Shown here piece by piece: positions 1 through 8,135 of a stretch of DNA of 38,034 bases. Each line of letters starts with the position of its first letter. The first letter of the stretch is position 1. Under the pieces are notes generated by a model. That model had not been told where the DNA came from, made no database searches, and saw only the letters and a list, made by a program, of their open reading frames with translations. The position numbers were made by a program, and so were the translations under genes. The stretch covers positions 1 through 38,034 of the forward strand of contig CANQBI010000016.1 of NCBI GenBank assembly GCA_947589435.1. The letters run 5' to 3'. Source of the stretch: an uncultured Bacilli bacterium. Its GTDB lineage: Bacteria > Bacillota_I > Bacilli_A > RF39 > UBA660.

Positions 1-1
1 T

Positions 2-1726
2 CAAGGAACTTCATCTAGTAAAGATACTTCATCAAATGAAGATGAAACCAACGATAACGAAATGAACCATAATCAAATTGATAGTCAAAGTAATAATCAA
101 GGAGATTCATCTAGTGAAGATTCTTCTTTAAATGAAGAAGAAAACAATGATAATGAAATGAATAATAACCAAAGTGATAGTCAAAGCAATAATTCAGGAA
201 CAGCATCTAGTGAAGATAATTCTTCAGATGCAGATGAAACCGATGATAATGAAATGAACAATAATCAAAGTGATAGCCAAAGCAGTAATCAAGGAACTTC
301 ATCTAGTAAAGATTCTTCATCAAATGAAGATGAAACCGATGACAATGAAATGAATAATAACCAAAGTGATAGTCAAAGCAATAATTCAGGAACAGCATCT
401 AGTGAAGATAATTCTTCAGATGCAGATGAAACCGATGATAATGAAATGAACAATAATCAAAGTGATAGCCAAAGCAGTAATCAAGGAACTTCATCTAGTA
501 AAGATTCTTCATCAAATGAAGATGAAACCAACAATAATGAAATGGACAGTATCCAAGGTAATAGTCAAGGAACTTCATCTAATAAAAATACTTCATCAAA
601 TAAAGATGAGAATAATAATCAAACGAATAATAATCAAGATAATCAAGAGACTTCATTTAATGAAGGTGCTCCTTCAAATGAAGAAGAAAACAACGATAAC
701 GAAATGGACGGTATTCAAGGTAATAGTCAAGGAACTTCATCTAATGTAGATACTTCTTCAAATGAAAACGAGAATAATAATCAAATGAATAATAACCAAG
801 ATGGTCAAGAAACATTATCTAATGAAGAAGAAAATGAAAGTGAAAAACAAGAAAAAGATGTGGGACATGATACACATAGTATGTGGAAAGATGCTGTAAA
901 AAGAAGAAAAGAAAAGAATAATCAAGAAGAGAAAAAATGGGAACAAAAAGATAAAGATAGTGATAAAATAAGTGAAAGAGATATATTTGAGCAAAATTTA
1001 GAGGAGAAAAGAAAAGAGTTAGAAAAATTAAAAGACATATTATCTAGGCAAGCAGCAGCGGGATCTGGAGCAGGTCAAAGTGATTTAAAAGTACATGATA
1101 TTGGTAAATCACGACCATTATTGGATTGGAGATATGTATTAAAAGAAGCAATTAATTATGATGTTGATTGGTCTTATAAAAATGCCTATATAGAAGATGG
1201 AGTTGTATGTGCAACCTTAGAAGAACAACCAATGCCAGAAACAGAAATAGTTCTAGATACTAGTGGTTCAATAGATATACTTTTACTTAAGAATTTTTTA
1301 CGAGAATGTAAAAATATTTTGCAAAATTCTAAAATAAAGGTCGGATGTTTTGACGATGAGTTTTATGGATTCCAAGAAATAAGAAGGCAAGAAGACATCG
1401 ATAATATGGATTTTGTTGGTGGTGGAGGAACAAACTTTGAGGTTGCTGTTCAGGCTTTCACTAGAAGAGTCGAAAATAAGATTATTTTTACTGATGGTGA
1501 GGCCGGTATGCCTGAAACACCTCTAGATGCCATATGGATTGTTTTTGGAGGTCTTGAAATTGATCCTCCCGGAGGAAAAGTAATTCAAATTAGTGATGAA
1601 CAATTAGATAGATTATATGGCTATCCGGAACCTTCAGAAGAAAGAATGGATGATGACTATTTTTCTAAAATTTTTAAAAAAGCTGATGATTATATGAAAG
1701 GCCAAACGAGAAAAAGAATATTTTAA
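2..1726 (+). CDS. VWA-like domain protein (DUF2201 family C-terminal part), 5' end outside window
   Basis: The reading frame is open to the left edge (first codon at base 2), so the ORF-track ATG at 62 is internal and the gene is partial. The visible part begins with a low-complexity acidic N/S/Q/D/E linker built from 32-residue repeats, then a charged coiled-coil-like stretch (about residues 265-330 of the track ORF). A C-terminal VWA-like domain follows, with a MIDAS-type motif DTSGS, a later GGGGTNF and IFTDGEAGMPE. This matches the C-terminal half of DUF2201 (putative metallopeptidase plus VWA-like) proteins, whose zinc-peptidase-like half would lie upstream. Such genes usually sit beside a MoxR-type AAA+ ATPase, which cannot be checked here. 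Family assignment is good for the VWA part; cellular function is unknown. Confidence 0.75.
   Translation, partial: QGTSSSKDTSSNEDETNDNEMNHNQIDSQSNNQGDSSSEDSSLNEEENNDNEMNNNQSDSQSNNSGTASSEDNSSDADETDDNEMNNNQSDSQSSNQGTSSSKDSSSNEDETDDNEMNNNQSDSQSNNSGTASSEDNSSDADETDDNEMNNNQSDSQSSNQGTSSSKDSSSNEDETNNNEMDSIQGNSQGTSSNKNTSSNKDENNNQTNNNQDNQETSFNEGAPSNEEENNDNEMDGIQGNSQGTSSNVDTSSNENENNNQMNNNQDGQETLSNEEENESEKQEKDVGHDTHSMWKDAVKRRKEKNNQEEKKWEQKDKDSDKISERDIFEQNLEEKRKELEKLKDILSRQAAAGSGAGQSDLKVHDIGKSRPLLDWRYVLKEAINYDVDWSYKNAYIEDGVVCATLEEQPMPETEIVLDTSGSIDILLLKNFLRECKNILQNSKIKVGCFDDEFYGFQEIRRQEDIDNMDFVGGGGTNFEVAVQAFTRRVENKIIFTDGEAGMPETPLDAIWIVFGGLEIDPPGGKVIQISDEQLDRLYGYPEPSEERMDDDYFSKIFKKADDYMKGQTRKRIF
62..541 (+). 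repeat. Five tandem 96-bp coding repeats, with a nested 192-bp duplication
   Basis: Five 96-bp (32-codon) units start at 62, 158, 254, 350 and 446, each at an ATG codon. Units 2+3 (158-349) and 4+5 (350-541) are a 192-bp duplication differing at only four bases near the end. More degenerate copies continue to about 835, and a partial unit occupies 2-61. Unit length is a multiple of three, so copy-number change keeps the frame and only changes linker length. Confidence 0.9.
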
Positions 1727-1733
1727 ATAATTG

Positions 1734-1764
1734 AAAAAATTAGTAAAAATTATTACTAATTTTT
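1734..1764. terminator. Bidirectional intrinsic terminator
   Basis: An 11-bp perfect stem, AAAAATTAGTA / TACTAATTTTT with an 8-nt loop, is followed by T-rich sequence on the plus strand and by an A/T-rich flank on the other. It lies between the convergent VWA gene and the TIGR04086-like gene, and overlaps the stop codon of the latter. Confidence 0.75.
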
Positions 1765-2118
1765 CTTTTTATTTACTCCAAACATACCTCCTAATATAGA
1801 GGTTAATAGTAATATAACATAATAGATAATTGTAGATAAATTAATAGTGTTTTCAAAGAGAATTAATTTAATTAAATACATAAATAGAAGAAATATAAAA
1901 CCAATAATTAATCCTTCAATTAAACCTTTCTTTTGTTTTTGATAAGCATTAAAGTAAGAAAGAATAAAGAATAATATAATATTTAAAATAAACATAATTA
2001 TCGTTGTTATACCACTATTTAAACCAATTAAGTTTAAAAGAGATGTAATAAATGTAATCATTAATTCGACTATTAAAAAAATAGCTATAAATTTTAAATA
2101 ATTAAATAATCTAGACAT
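1756..2118 (-). CDS. TIGR04086-like four-TM small membrane protein
   Basis: A 120-residue hydrophobic protein with four predicted membrane helices, ending in the polar tail FGVNKKKN. Length, topology and the glycine-rich last helix (TSILGGMFG) resemble the TIGR04086 (YrzE-like) family of Firmicutes membrane proteins of unknown function. The ORF-track start is a GTG at 2127. I prefer the ATG at 2118, because AGGTGAT then sits five bases upstream as a ribosome binding site. It is divergent from the DUF421 gene, with TATAAT-like -10 boxes for both directions in the 73-bp gap. No partner or role can be read from the context. Confidence 0.65.
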   Translation of the reverse strand: MSRLFNYLKFIAIFLIVELMITFITSLLNLIGLNSGITTIIMFILNIILFFILSYFNAYQKQKKGLIEGLIIGFIFLLFMYLIKLILFENTINLSTIIYYVILLLTSILGGMFGVNKKKN

Positions 2119-2191
2119 ATAAATCACCTACTAAATTATAATAAAGTGATTAAAAATATATGAATATTACCATAATATAATTGGTGATTAT

Positions 2192-2839
2192 ATGGAATTA
2201 TTACAAGTTATCTTTAGAACGACTTTCTTTTACTTTTTTGTGTTATTGTGTTTTCGAATAATGGGTAAAAGAGAAATAGGACAGTTAGGAGTCATTGATT
2301 TAATAGTATCTATTTTAATTGCGGAATTAATTGCGATATCGATTGAAAATATTAAAGATAGTATCTTTTTAACGATTATCCCGATTGCGCTTTTAGTTCT
2401 ATTAGAAATTGGCCTTGCCTATATCTCAATTAAATCCAGAACGATTAGAACCTTCTTTGATGGAAAACCCTCATTAATCATTTGTAATGGAAAGCTAAAT
2501 TATCACGAAATGGTTAAACAAAGATATAGTATGGATAATCTTCTTTTATCATTAAGACAAAATGAAATTAAAAATGTAGATGAAGTAGAGTATGCTTTTT
2601 TGGAACCTAATGGGAAGTTATCGATTTTTAAATATAATTTCTTAAAAGTACCATCACCATATCCCATGCCTTTAATCCTTGATGGTAGCATTCAAAAGAA
2701 AGCCTTAAAATACATAAGAAAGAACGTTACTTGGCTCGAATATGTCCTAAATTCTAAGGGCTTACAAGTAAAAGATATCTTCTATTGTTTTTATAAAAAG
2801 AAAAAACTCTATATCATAAAACGGGCTGATTTGAAATAG
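2192..2839 (+). CDS. DUF421 membrane protein (YetF/YcaP type)
   Basis: A 215-residue protein with three N-terminal membrane helices (about residues 5-23, 33-52, 58-77) followed by a cytoplasmic DUF421 domain. Family hallmarks include the early FRIMGKREIGQL, then FFDGKPSLIICNGKLN and the later LLLSLRQNEI. In Bacillus, relatives such as YetF and YrbG are often associated with spores or the envelope; the biochemical role is not settled. The start is supported by GGTGAT five bases upstream. A TATAAT sits only about 15 bases before the ATG, so the leader is very short. Confidence 0.85.
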   Translation: MELLQVIFRTTFFYFFVLLCFRIMGKREIGQLGVIDLIVSILIAELIAISIENIKDSIFLTIIPIALLVLLEIGLAYISIKSRTIRTFFDGKPSLIICNGKLNYHEMVKQRYSMDNLLLSLRQNEIKNVDEVEYAFLEPNGKLSIFKYNFLKVPSPYPMPLILDGSIQKKALKYIRKNVTWLEYVLNSKGLQVKDIFYCFYKKKKLYIIKRADLK

Positions 2840-2852
2840 AAAAAGTTTTTAG

Positions 2853-2882
2853 TTGACAAATAAGTGTTAAGTTATATATAAT
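2853..2882 (+). promoter_or_regulatory. Sigma-A-type promoter for the HTH gene
   Basis: TTGACA (2853-2858) and TATAAT (2877-2882) are separated by 18 bases, both perfect consensus boxes. They stand just after the DUF421 stop and 33 bases before the start of the HTH gene. Confidence 0.75.
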
Positions 2883-2914
2883 TATATTGTAAATGATAGA
2901 AGGTAGTGGGTGTA

Positions 2915-3685
2915 ATGGATAAGTTAAATGATTTATTACAAGAATTGGGGGTTTCAAAAGTAAGACTTTCTAAATACTTAGGAGTATCTAGACAAATGGT
3001 TTATAATTATCTCGTATTAGATAGTTTAGATAAATGGCCTAAAGAAAAGAAAATTTTACTTTTACAATTACTAGATTTAAAAGAAGGAACTAAAGAAGAA
3101 TTAGAAAGCATTAAGGTCGACACAGAATACTTAATGAATGTCGAAAAAAGACTTAATATTGGTGTTAAAAGTGGGAGTGATTTAGATAGTTTCTTAGATT
3201 TAAAAGGACTTGATAAAGAAAGTAGAATTCTTTTAAATGATATAGCCTTTTTATTAAAAGAAAAATTAGAAGAAAATAAAAACAATGATTTTTCCGCAGT
3301 TAAGTATTTACATAACTTATTACAATCTATGGACAATGTTCCGGAGATTAAGTATATTTTAGCGTATATGGCAAAGACAAATGGCTTTATTTCAGCTGAT
3401 GAATATGCTTTTAATGAAGATAAACAATTTATCTTTGAAAGTATTTTATATTCGGCATTAACGCTTTACAACAATGGGGGAGCTAGCAAGAGTAAAGTAA
3501 TGGAAAGTCATAAACGTTTTGTTCAAGAAATTGAAGCGAAAAAAGAAGAAAAATTAAGTAGAACGCAACAACTTAATACCACCAAGATTCAAGCTTTAAA
3601 AGAGTTAGGATATACCGAAATAAATGAAAATAATGCTGCTGAAGTATTCGAAAAAATTGCGGAAATTCAATCCAGAAAAGTATAG
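2915..3685 (+). CDS. HTH-domain protein of unknown function
   Basis: A 256-residue soluble protein. The first 35 residues form a clear Cro/C1-type helix-turn-helix (LGVSKVRLSKYLGVSRQMVY), so DNA binding is likely. The remainder is helical and charged and I do not recognise it; a conserved-looking segment SADEYAFNEDKQFIFESILY lies mid-protein, and a Lys/Glu-rich helix is near the end. The track start is a GTG at 2906; the ATG at 2915 is preferred, with AAGG/GGGTG upstream, though either is possible. It has its own strong promoter and is followed after 12 bp by the cysteine-rich membrane protein gene, so the two are probably one transcript. Confidence 0.6.
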   Translation: MDKLNDLLQELGVSKVRLSKYLGVSRQMVYNYLVLDSLDKWPKEKKILLLQLLDLKEGTKEELESIKVDTEYLMNVEKRLNIGVKSGSDLDSFLDLKGLDKESRILLNDIAFLLKEKLEENKNNDFSAVKYLHNLLQSMDNVPEIKYILAYMAKTNGFISADEYAFNEDKQFIFESILYSALTLYNNGGASKSKVMESHKRFVQEIEAKKEEKLSRTQQLNTTKIQALKELGYTEINENNAAEVFEKIAEIQSRKV

Positions 3686-3697
3686 AAAGGTACTCTT

Positions 3698-4510
3698 ATG
3701 AAAAAAACTAAAGATAATGATTTATTTCTCGTATTCTTAGTAGTTATATTAGTTATCATTGCGTTAATCTTAGTTATATTTAAATTAATTAATGGTAAGA
3801 ATTTAAAGACTGATGATAAAGATGTTCTAGAATTACACGAATATTTTAGTACGGATAATTTAGGTAATTGTGAAGGATTACTCACATATAACGATGGAGT
3901 AGTGGAAAATAAAAGTACACGTAGTGATTTAAAACTATGTTTTGCTTATCATAAAACAGAAGGTTTAGAAAAAATAGATGAAGTTACTTATAAAGCTCCG
4001 AAAAAAGATGATTTATGTAATGAAGATGGAATGACTTTTAGAACCGAAGATGACTCAAATATTTGTAAAGTAAGTATTTATACTAAAGAAGAAGTCGAAA
4101 AGACTTATGAGAAAATGTTTGGTGAAAAAGTAGGTAAGGAAGTTACAAGTTTTAAAATTGATGGATTCAATATTTGCTTCTTAAATGATGGAAAATATTA
4201 TTGTGGTTTATCTGATGAAATAACATATACCGTTGGTAGTGATATATCTGTTTATAGATCTATTAAAAAAGCTAGTAAAAGAGGAGATACGATATTTATC
4301 TATGACTACTTTGTTAAACTAGTAGAAGAGAAGTGCTACACTGCTTACGATGATGGCGAAGAAAACACCAGATGTAGTGATGCTTATGGCAAGTTAAAGA
4401 ATAAAAAGATGGATTATGATTTCATTAAGAAATATGGAACATTATATAAACATACTTATGAGAAGAATGAAGATAACACCTATCATTGGGTTAAAAGTGA
4501 AAGAGTATAA
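3698..4510 (+). CDS. Cysteine-rich membrane-anchored protein, unknown
   Basis: 270 residues. A single N-terminal membrane helix (about residues 8-30) follows a positive MKKTK start, so the rest is probably outside the cell. That part carries eight cysteines (in LGNCEG, LKLCFA, DDLCNE, SNICKV, FNICFL, KYYCGL, EKCYTA, NTRCSD), an even number suggestive of disulfides. There is no lipobox and no family I recognise. GAAAGG seven bases upstream supports the start. It lies 12 bp behind the HTH gene and ends in a terminator, so the pair forms a two-gene operon: a cytoplasmic DNA-binding protein with an exported one. Confidence 0.6.
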   Translation: MKKTKDNDLFLVFLVVILVIIALILVIFKLINGKNLKTDDKDVLELHEYFSTDNLGNCEGLLTYNDGVVENKSTRSDLKLCFAYHKTEGLEKIDEVTYKAPKKDDLCNEDGMTFRTEDDSNICKVSIYTKEEVEKTYEKMFGEKVGKEVTSFKIDGFNICFLNDGKYYCGLSDEITYTVGSDISVYRSIKKASKRGDTIFIYDYFVKLVEEKCYTAYDDGEENTRCSDAYGKLKNKKMDYDFIKKYGTLYKHTYEKNEDNTYHWVKSERV

Positions 4511-4523
4511 CTACTCTTTTTTT
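4500..4523 (+). terminator. Intrinsic terminator of the HTH/membrane-protein operon
   Basis: Stem AAGAGTA / TACTCTT with loop TAAC, followed by seven T residues. The stop codon of the preceding gene lies inside the hairpin. Confidence 0.8.
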
Positions 4524-4955
4524 AGTGTCCAACTCCCCTTCTTTTAAAAAATAGGGTATACGTATATATATCCTTATATAATATATAATAATAGGATATA
4601 TACGCGTATTAATCCTTATTTAATATTATTAATAAGGTTATAAATAAAAAAACATTTTTAAATTTTAAATAAAGTAATTTATTGAAATTTATTTTTTGTC
4701 TCATAAAATTTTAACTAATAAATGCTAGAGTAGTTAGACCAAATTCGAGTATTTGGCTAAAATAAGCCAAAAAACAGCCAAATTTTTACTTTGCATAATG
4801 TATATTATGTTAACCAATACTTCGGAAATAGAAATTTGATATATTAAAAATCCTTCTGCTCTTTTATAAATATTAATATTTTTTAATTAATAAATTATGA
4901 TTTAAAAATTAATATATCTTTTATTTATTCATACTATTTTATTAGGTGATTTATT
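4511..4955. other. 445-bp gene-free, palindrome-rich intergenic region
   Basis: No credible ORF is seen. Visible structures are an imperfect 16-bp inverted repeat (4558-4573 / 4594-4609); CCTTATT / AATAAGG around a 10-nt loop (4614-4637); TTGGCT / AGCCAA (4753-4770) with an alternative partner AGCCAAAT at 4776-4783; and the palindrome CATAATGTATATTATG (4794-4809). The last two lie upstream of the ZIP transporter gene and could be regulatory; that is inference. Confidence 0.5.
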
Positions 4956-5702
4956 GTGAGTGTCGTTAATGCCTTATTAGTATCTTTCTTAGCGGGTATG
5001 TCTACTCTTCTGGGAGGAATTATCATCTTCTTTAAAATAAAAAAAGATAAAATAAATAAGTTTATTACTTTTTGTCTTTCTTTTTCTATTGCTATAATGA
5101 TTGGGGTTAGTATAACTGATTTAATTCCATCCTCATTTTTTACGATTCTTTTTAATTATAATACCATACCAGCTTATCTCATTATTTTTTTATCTTTTAT
5201 CATTGGAGTTATTATTGTTCTTTTCTTAAATAAAGTCATGAACTTTAATAATGATACTTTATATAAATTAGGTATTCTTAGTATGATTGCTTTAATTATC
5301 CATAATTTTCCAGAAGGAATTGCCACCTTTATTGGAAGTATTCAAGATAAAAGTTTAGGGCTTAAATTATCTTTAGCGATTATGATGCATAATATCCCCG
5401 AAGGTATATCCATAGCGGTTCCAATTTACTATGCCACCGGCTCTAAAAAGAAAGCCATAGTTCCTACTTTAATATCGGGACTTGCCGAACCTCTTGGAGC
5501 CCTTCTTGCTTTAATATTTTTAAAAAACTATATTACCCCAGTCATGATTAGTATTACTCTTCTCCTCGTGGCAGGTATCATGATTACTTTATCTATTAAT
5601 GAAATGCTTCCTAAGGCGACATCTTATAAAGAAGATAAATATATTTATTTAGGATTATTTATGGGGTTTATTATTATCTTTATTAATCATTTCTTACTTT
5701 AA
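4956..5702 (+). CDS. ZIP-family divalent metal transporter
   Basis: A 248-residue polytopic membrane protein with seven to eight hydrophobic helices and a short charged loop after the first. Helices 4 and 5 carry HNFPEG and HNIPEG, the intramembrane metal-binding motifs of ZIP (ZupT-like) transporters, which import Zn, Fe or Mn; the exact metal cannot be told from sequence. A later helix has SGLAEPLGA, also typical. The start is a GTG preceded by AGGTGAT at five bases; no better ATG exists before the first helix. It stands alone after a long structured intergenic region. Confidence 0.85.
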   Translation: MSVVNALLVSFLAGMSTLLGGIIIFFKIKKDKINKFITFCLSFSIAIMIGVSITDLIPSSFFTILFNYNTIPAYLIIFLSFIIGVIIVLFLNKVMNFNNDTLYKLGILSMIALIIHNFPEGIATFIGSIQDKSLGLKLSLAIMMHNIPEGISIAVPIYYATGSKKKAIVPTLISGLAEPLGALLALIFLKNYITPVMISITLLLVAGIMITLSINEMLPKATSYKEDKYIYLGLFMGFIIIFINHFLL

Positions 5703-5787
5703 TTAGTAAATATTGCCAAAGATTATCTTTAAATTAAAGTATTATTTTTAAGATGTAAGCCATAATAATACCAGGAGGTAAGATAAT

Positions 5788-5922
5788 ATGAGTAGAAGTT
5801 GTAATAGAGAAGCAAACAATTCTAAAAGCAACAATAGAGAATCTAATAACAGAAGTAACAACAAAAGAAGTAACAACCAAAGTAAAAGCAGCAATTCTCG
5901 TAGTAATAACCAAAGTCGATAA
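5788..5922 (+). CDS. Small basic N/S/R-rich protein (44 aa), not in ORF track
   Basis: A 45-codon ORF starting at ATG 5788 with a near-perfect AGGAGGT nine bases upstream and ending at TAA 5920-5922, directly followed by a terminator. The product starts MSRSCNREANNSKSNN and continues as degenerate SNN(R/K/Q) repeats, with one cysteine, net positive charge and no hydrophobic segment. Because only Ser, Asn, Arg, Lys and Gln codons recur, the antisense strand also stays open, which explains the track's minus-strand shadow ORF at 5734. The strong ribosome site and terminator argue that it is real. A nucleic-acid-binding or structural role is conceivable but unproven. Confidence 0.6.
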   Translation: MSRSCNREANNSKSNNRESNNRSNNKRSNNQSKSSNSRSNNQSR

Positions 5923-5930
5923 AATAAATA

Positions 5931-5955
5931 AGGACATGATTAATTGTCCTTTTTA
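5931..5955. terminator. Bidirectional terminator between the 44-aa ORF and xerD
   Basis: Stem AGGACA / TGTCCT with an 8-nt loop, followed by TTTTTATTTTTT on the plus strand and by T-rich sequence on the minus strand. It serves both convergent genes. Confidence 0.75.
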
Positions 5956-6840
5956 TTTTTTATAATGGGGATGTTTTTGATAATCCGTAATAATTTTATC
6001 TTTGGAAATATGCGAATATATTTCGGTAGTAGTTATATTTTCATGACCTAAGAGTTCTTGAATTACTCTAAGGTCGGCGCCATTATTAAGTAAATGAGTG
6101 GCAAAAGAGTGTCTTAATACGTGAGGAGATACTTCTTTTTTTATATTAGCATCTTCACACTTCTTTTTTAGAATTTTAAAGAACCCTTGCCTACTCATTC
6201 TTTTACCGGTGTAATTCACAAATAAAAATGGAGATTCTTTATCTTTTAAAATTAATGGCCTGTATTCTTTTATATATAAATTTAAATAATTAATGGTAAT
6301 ATCACTTAAAGGAATAATTCTCTCTTTACTCCCCTTCCCCATTACTTTAATGAAGGCTCCTTTTTCATTATAACTACTAAGATTTAAATCTAAAAGTTCC
6401 GATATTCTAATGCCTGTAGCATATAATACTTCGAGCATGGCTTTATCTCTATAATCAATAGGTTTTTGAAGATTTATATTAAGTAATTCATTTACCTCAT
6501 CTATCGTTAAAAATTTGGGTAGACTCTTCTCTATTTTGGGCATTTTTATATTAAGACAAGGATTAACTTTTATCTCATTATTATCAAGTAAATAATCATA
6601 GAATGATTTTAAAACAGTTAAATAATGGGCATTAGTCTTGGCACTTTCTTTAGAGTCATATAAAAATTGTCTAATTTCATCTTCCGTTAAATTAGTTAAA
6701 CTTTTATCTTCAAAAGAAGAGGATATCTTTTTTAAATTATAAGCATAACTTTCGTAAGTATTATGAGAAAGTTTGCGTTCATATTTTAAATAATTTAAAT
6801 AGTCTTCTACTTTTTCATTTAAAACATTATCCTTATTCAT
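5953..6840 (-). CDS. xerD: Tyrosine recombinase XerD/XerC
   Basis: 295 residues, normal length for Xer recombinases that resolve chromosome dimers at dif sites. An N-terminal SAM-like core-binding domain (about 1-95) precedes the catalytic domain. Catalytic residues are visible: Arg in TGIRISEL, Lys in MGKGSKER, the HxxR pair in HVLRHSFATH, His in LLGHENI and the Tyr nucleophile in TTEIYSHI. The start at 6840 has GAGTGAT upstream. It is divergent from rarA across 95 bp. XerC and XerD cannot be separated by sequence reading alone; housekeeping Xer is favoured over a phage integrase because of its size and housekeeping neighbours. Confidence 0.85.
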   Translation of the reverse strand: MNKDNVLNEKVEDYLNYLKYERKLSHNTYESYAYNLKKISSSFEDKSLTNLTEDEIRQFLYDSKESAKTNAHYLTVLKSFYDYLLDNNEIKVNPCLNIKMPKIEKSLPKFLTIDEVNELLNINLQKPIDYRDKAMLEVLYATGIRISELLDLNLSSYNEKGAFIKVMGKGSKERIIPLSDITINYLNLYIKEYRPLILKDKESPFLFVNYTGKRMSRQGFFKILKKKCEDANIKKEVSPHVLRHSFATHLLNNGADLRVIQELLGHENITTTEIYSHISKDKIITDYQKHPHYKK

Positions 6841-6892
6841 TTACATCACTCTATCTTATTATAACATAATTATTTAATAAATTAGTTATTTT

Positions 6893-6901
6893 TGATATAA
6901 T
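6893..6901 (+). promoter_or_regulatory. Extended -10 promoter element for rarA
   Basis: TGATATAAT, an extended -10 box, lies 35 bases before the rarA start. No strong -35 box is seen. The same nine bases recur in front of the 6S RNA, the cadherin-like gene and rnc. Confidence 0.5.
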
Positions 6902-6935
6902 AAGGGTAATTAATTATTTAGAAAGATTGATGTTT

Positions 6936-8135
6936 ATGGAAATTTTAGCAGATAAATTAAGACCGCAAAAATTAAGTGATGTTATCGGACAAGATCATTT
7001 AATAGGAAAAGATAAAATATTAACTAATTTAGTCAAAAATAAAAAGATATTTTCCATGATTTTATATGGTAATCCCGGAACTGGTAAAACAAGTATTGCT
7101 TATGCCTTAAGTAAAGAACTCGGGATGAGAACGAAGTTTTTAAATGCCACGATGAGTAAAAAAGAAGATTTTGATAATGCGATTGAAGAGGCCAAGTTCT
7201 ATGGGGATACCATTGTTGTAGTGGATGAAATTCACCGGATGAATAAAGATAAGCAAGATATATTACTTCCTTATATTGAAAAAGGAACAATTATTTTAAT
7301 TGGTTTAACCACCTCTAATCCTTATTATAAAATTAATCCGGCCATTAGAAGTCGTTGTCAAATATTTTCTTTACACGATTTAACTAATGAAGATATTATT
7401 AAGGTTTTAAGTAAGGCCACTAAATCATTAGAAGGTATCAAAACAAACAAAAAGACTTTAGAGTATATTTCTTCCCTTTCTAGTGGAGATGTCAGAAGCG
7501 CTTTAAATCTTTTAGAAGTATCTTACTACTCTACTTCTAATCATGAGGTGAGTATTGAGACCGTTAAAAATATTAATTCGAAACCGGTATTTTTACATGA
7601 TAAAAATGAAGATGGCCATTACGATGTTTTAAGTGCTTTACAAAAATCTATCAGAGGTAGTGATGTCGATGCGACAATTCATTATGTGGCTCGTTTAATT
7701 GAGGCTGAAGACATTGATAGTATTATAAGAAGACTGTCTGTTATTGCTTATGAAGATATCGGGCTTGCAAATCCCGGAATTGGACCCAGACTTGATGCCG
7801 CCGTGGAGGCTGCTTTAAGAGTAGGTCTACCCGAAGCAAGGATTCCTCTTGCCGAGATTGCGATTGAAATGGCTTTATCTCCAAAAAGCAATAGTGCTAT
7901 TATGGCGATTGATAAAGCTTTAGAGGATATTCATAAAGGTAATATTGGGACAGTTCCTAGTCATATAAAAAATGGTAATCCTAATTATTTGTATCCGCAT
8001 AATTTTCCTAACGATTGGGTTAAACAAGAATATTTACCAGAAAAATTAAAAGGAACAAAATACTATATACCAAAAAATAATTTAATTGAAAATAATTTAA
8101 ATAAAGTACATAAAGAAATGAAGGGTGAAAAATGA
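6936..8135 (+). CDS. rarA: Replication-associated recombination AAA+ ATPase RarA/MgsA
   Basis: About 400 residues, matching RarA (MgsA/WRNIP1), a clamp-loader-like AAA+ protein acting at stalled replication forks. The opening MEILADKLRPQKLSDVIGQ is the family signature. Walker A is GNPGTGKTS, Walker B VVVDEIHR, and sensor-1/arginine-finger sequences TTSNP and IRSRCQIF are present. The C-terminal MgsA-type domain includes RRLSVIAYEDIGLANP and ends with GNPNYLYPHNFPNDW. Possible starts are TTG 6927, ATG 6930 and ATG 6936; the last fits the family best. The stop overlaps the gpsA start (ATGA), so the two genes are translationally coupled. Confidence 0.9.
   Translation: MEILADKLRPQKLSDVIGQDHLIGKDKILTNLVKNKKIFSMILYGNPGTGKTSIAYALSKELGMRTKFLNATMSKKEDFDNAIEEAKFYGDTIVVVDEIHRMNKDKQDILLPYIEKGTIILIGLTTSNPYYKINPAIRSRCQIFSLHDLTNEDIIKVLSKATKSLEGIKTNKKTLEYISSLSSGDVRSALNLLEVSYYSTSNHEVSIETVKNINSKPVFLHDKNEDGHYDVLSALQKSIRGSDVDATIHYVARLIEAEDIDSIIRRLSVIAYEDIGLANPGIGPRLDAAVEAALRVGLPEARIPLAEIAIEMALSPKSNSAIMAIDKALEDIHKGNIGTVPSHIKNGNPNYLYPHNFPNDWVKQEYLPEKLKGTKYYIPKNNLIENNLNKVHKEMKGEK

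Noticed and set aside
462-749. 95-aa plus-strand ORF in another frame
   Set aside because: It is a shadow created by the tandem repeats of the VWA gene; no ribosome site or independent signal.
62-835. Possible CRISPR-like repeat array
   Set aside because: The repeats are contiguous, lack unique spacers, keep one open reading frame and encode a protein linker.
5734-5937. 67-aa minus-strand ORF
   Set aside because: Antisense shadow of the 44-aa N/S/R-rich ORF, which alone has a strong ribosome site and a terminator.
5953-6840. xerD as a prophage or integron integrase
   Set aside because: Length and motifs fit housekeeping Xer, and the neighbours are chromosomal core genes; no attachment sites or phage structural genes are nearby.
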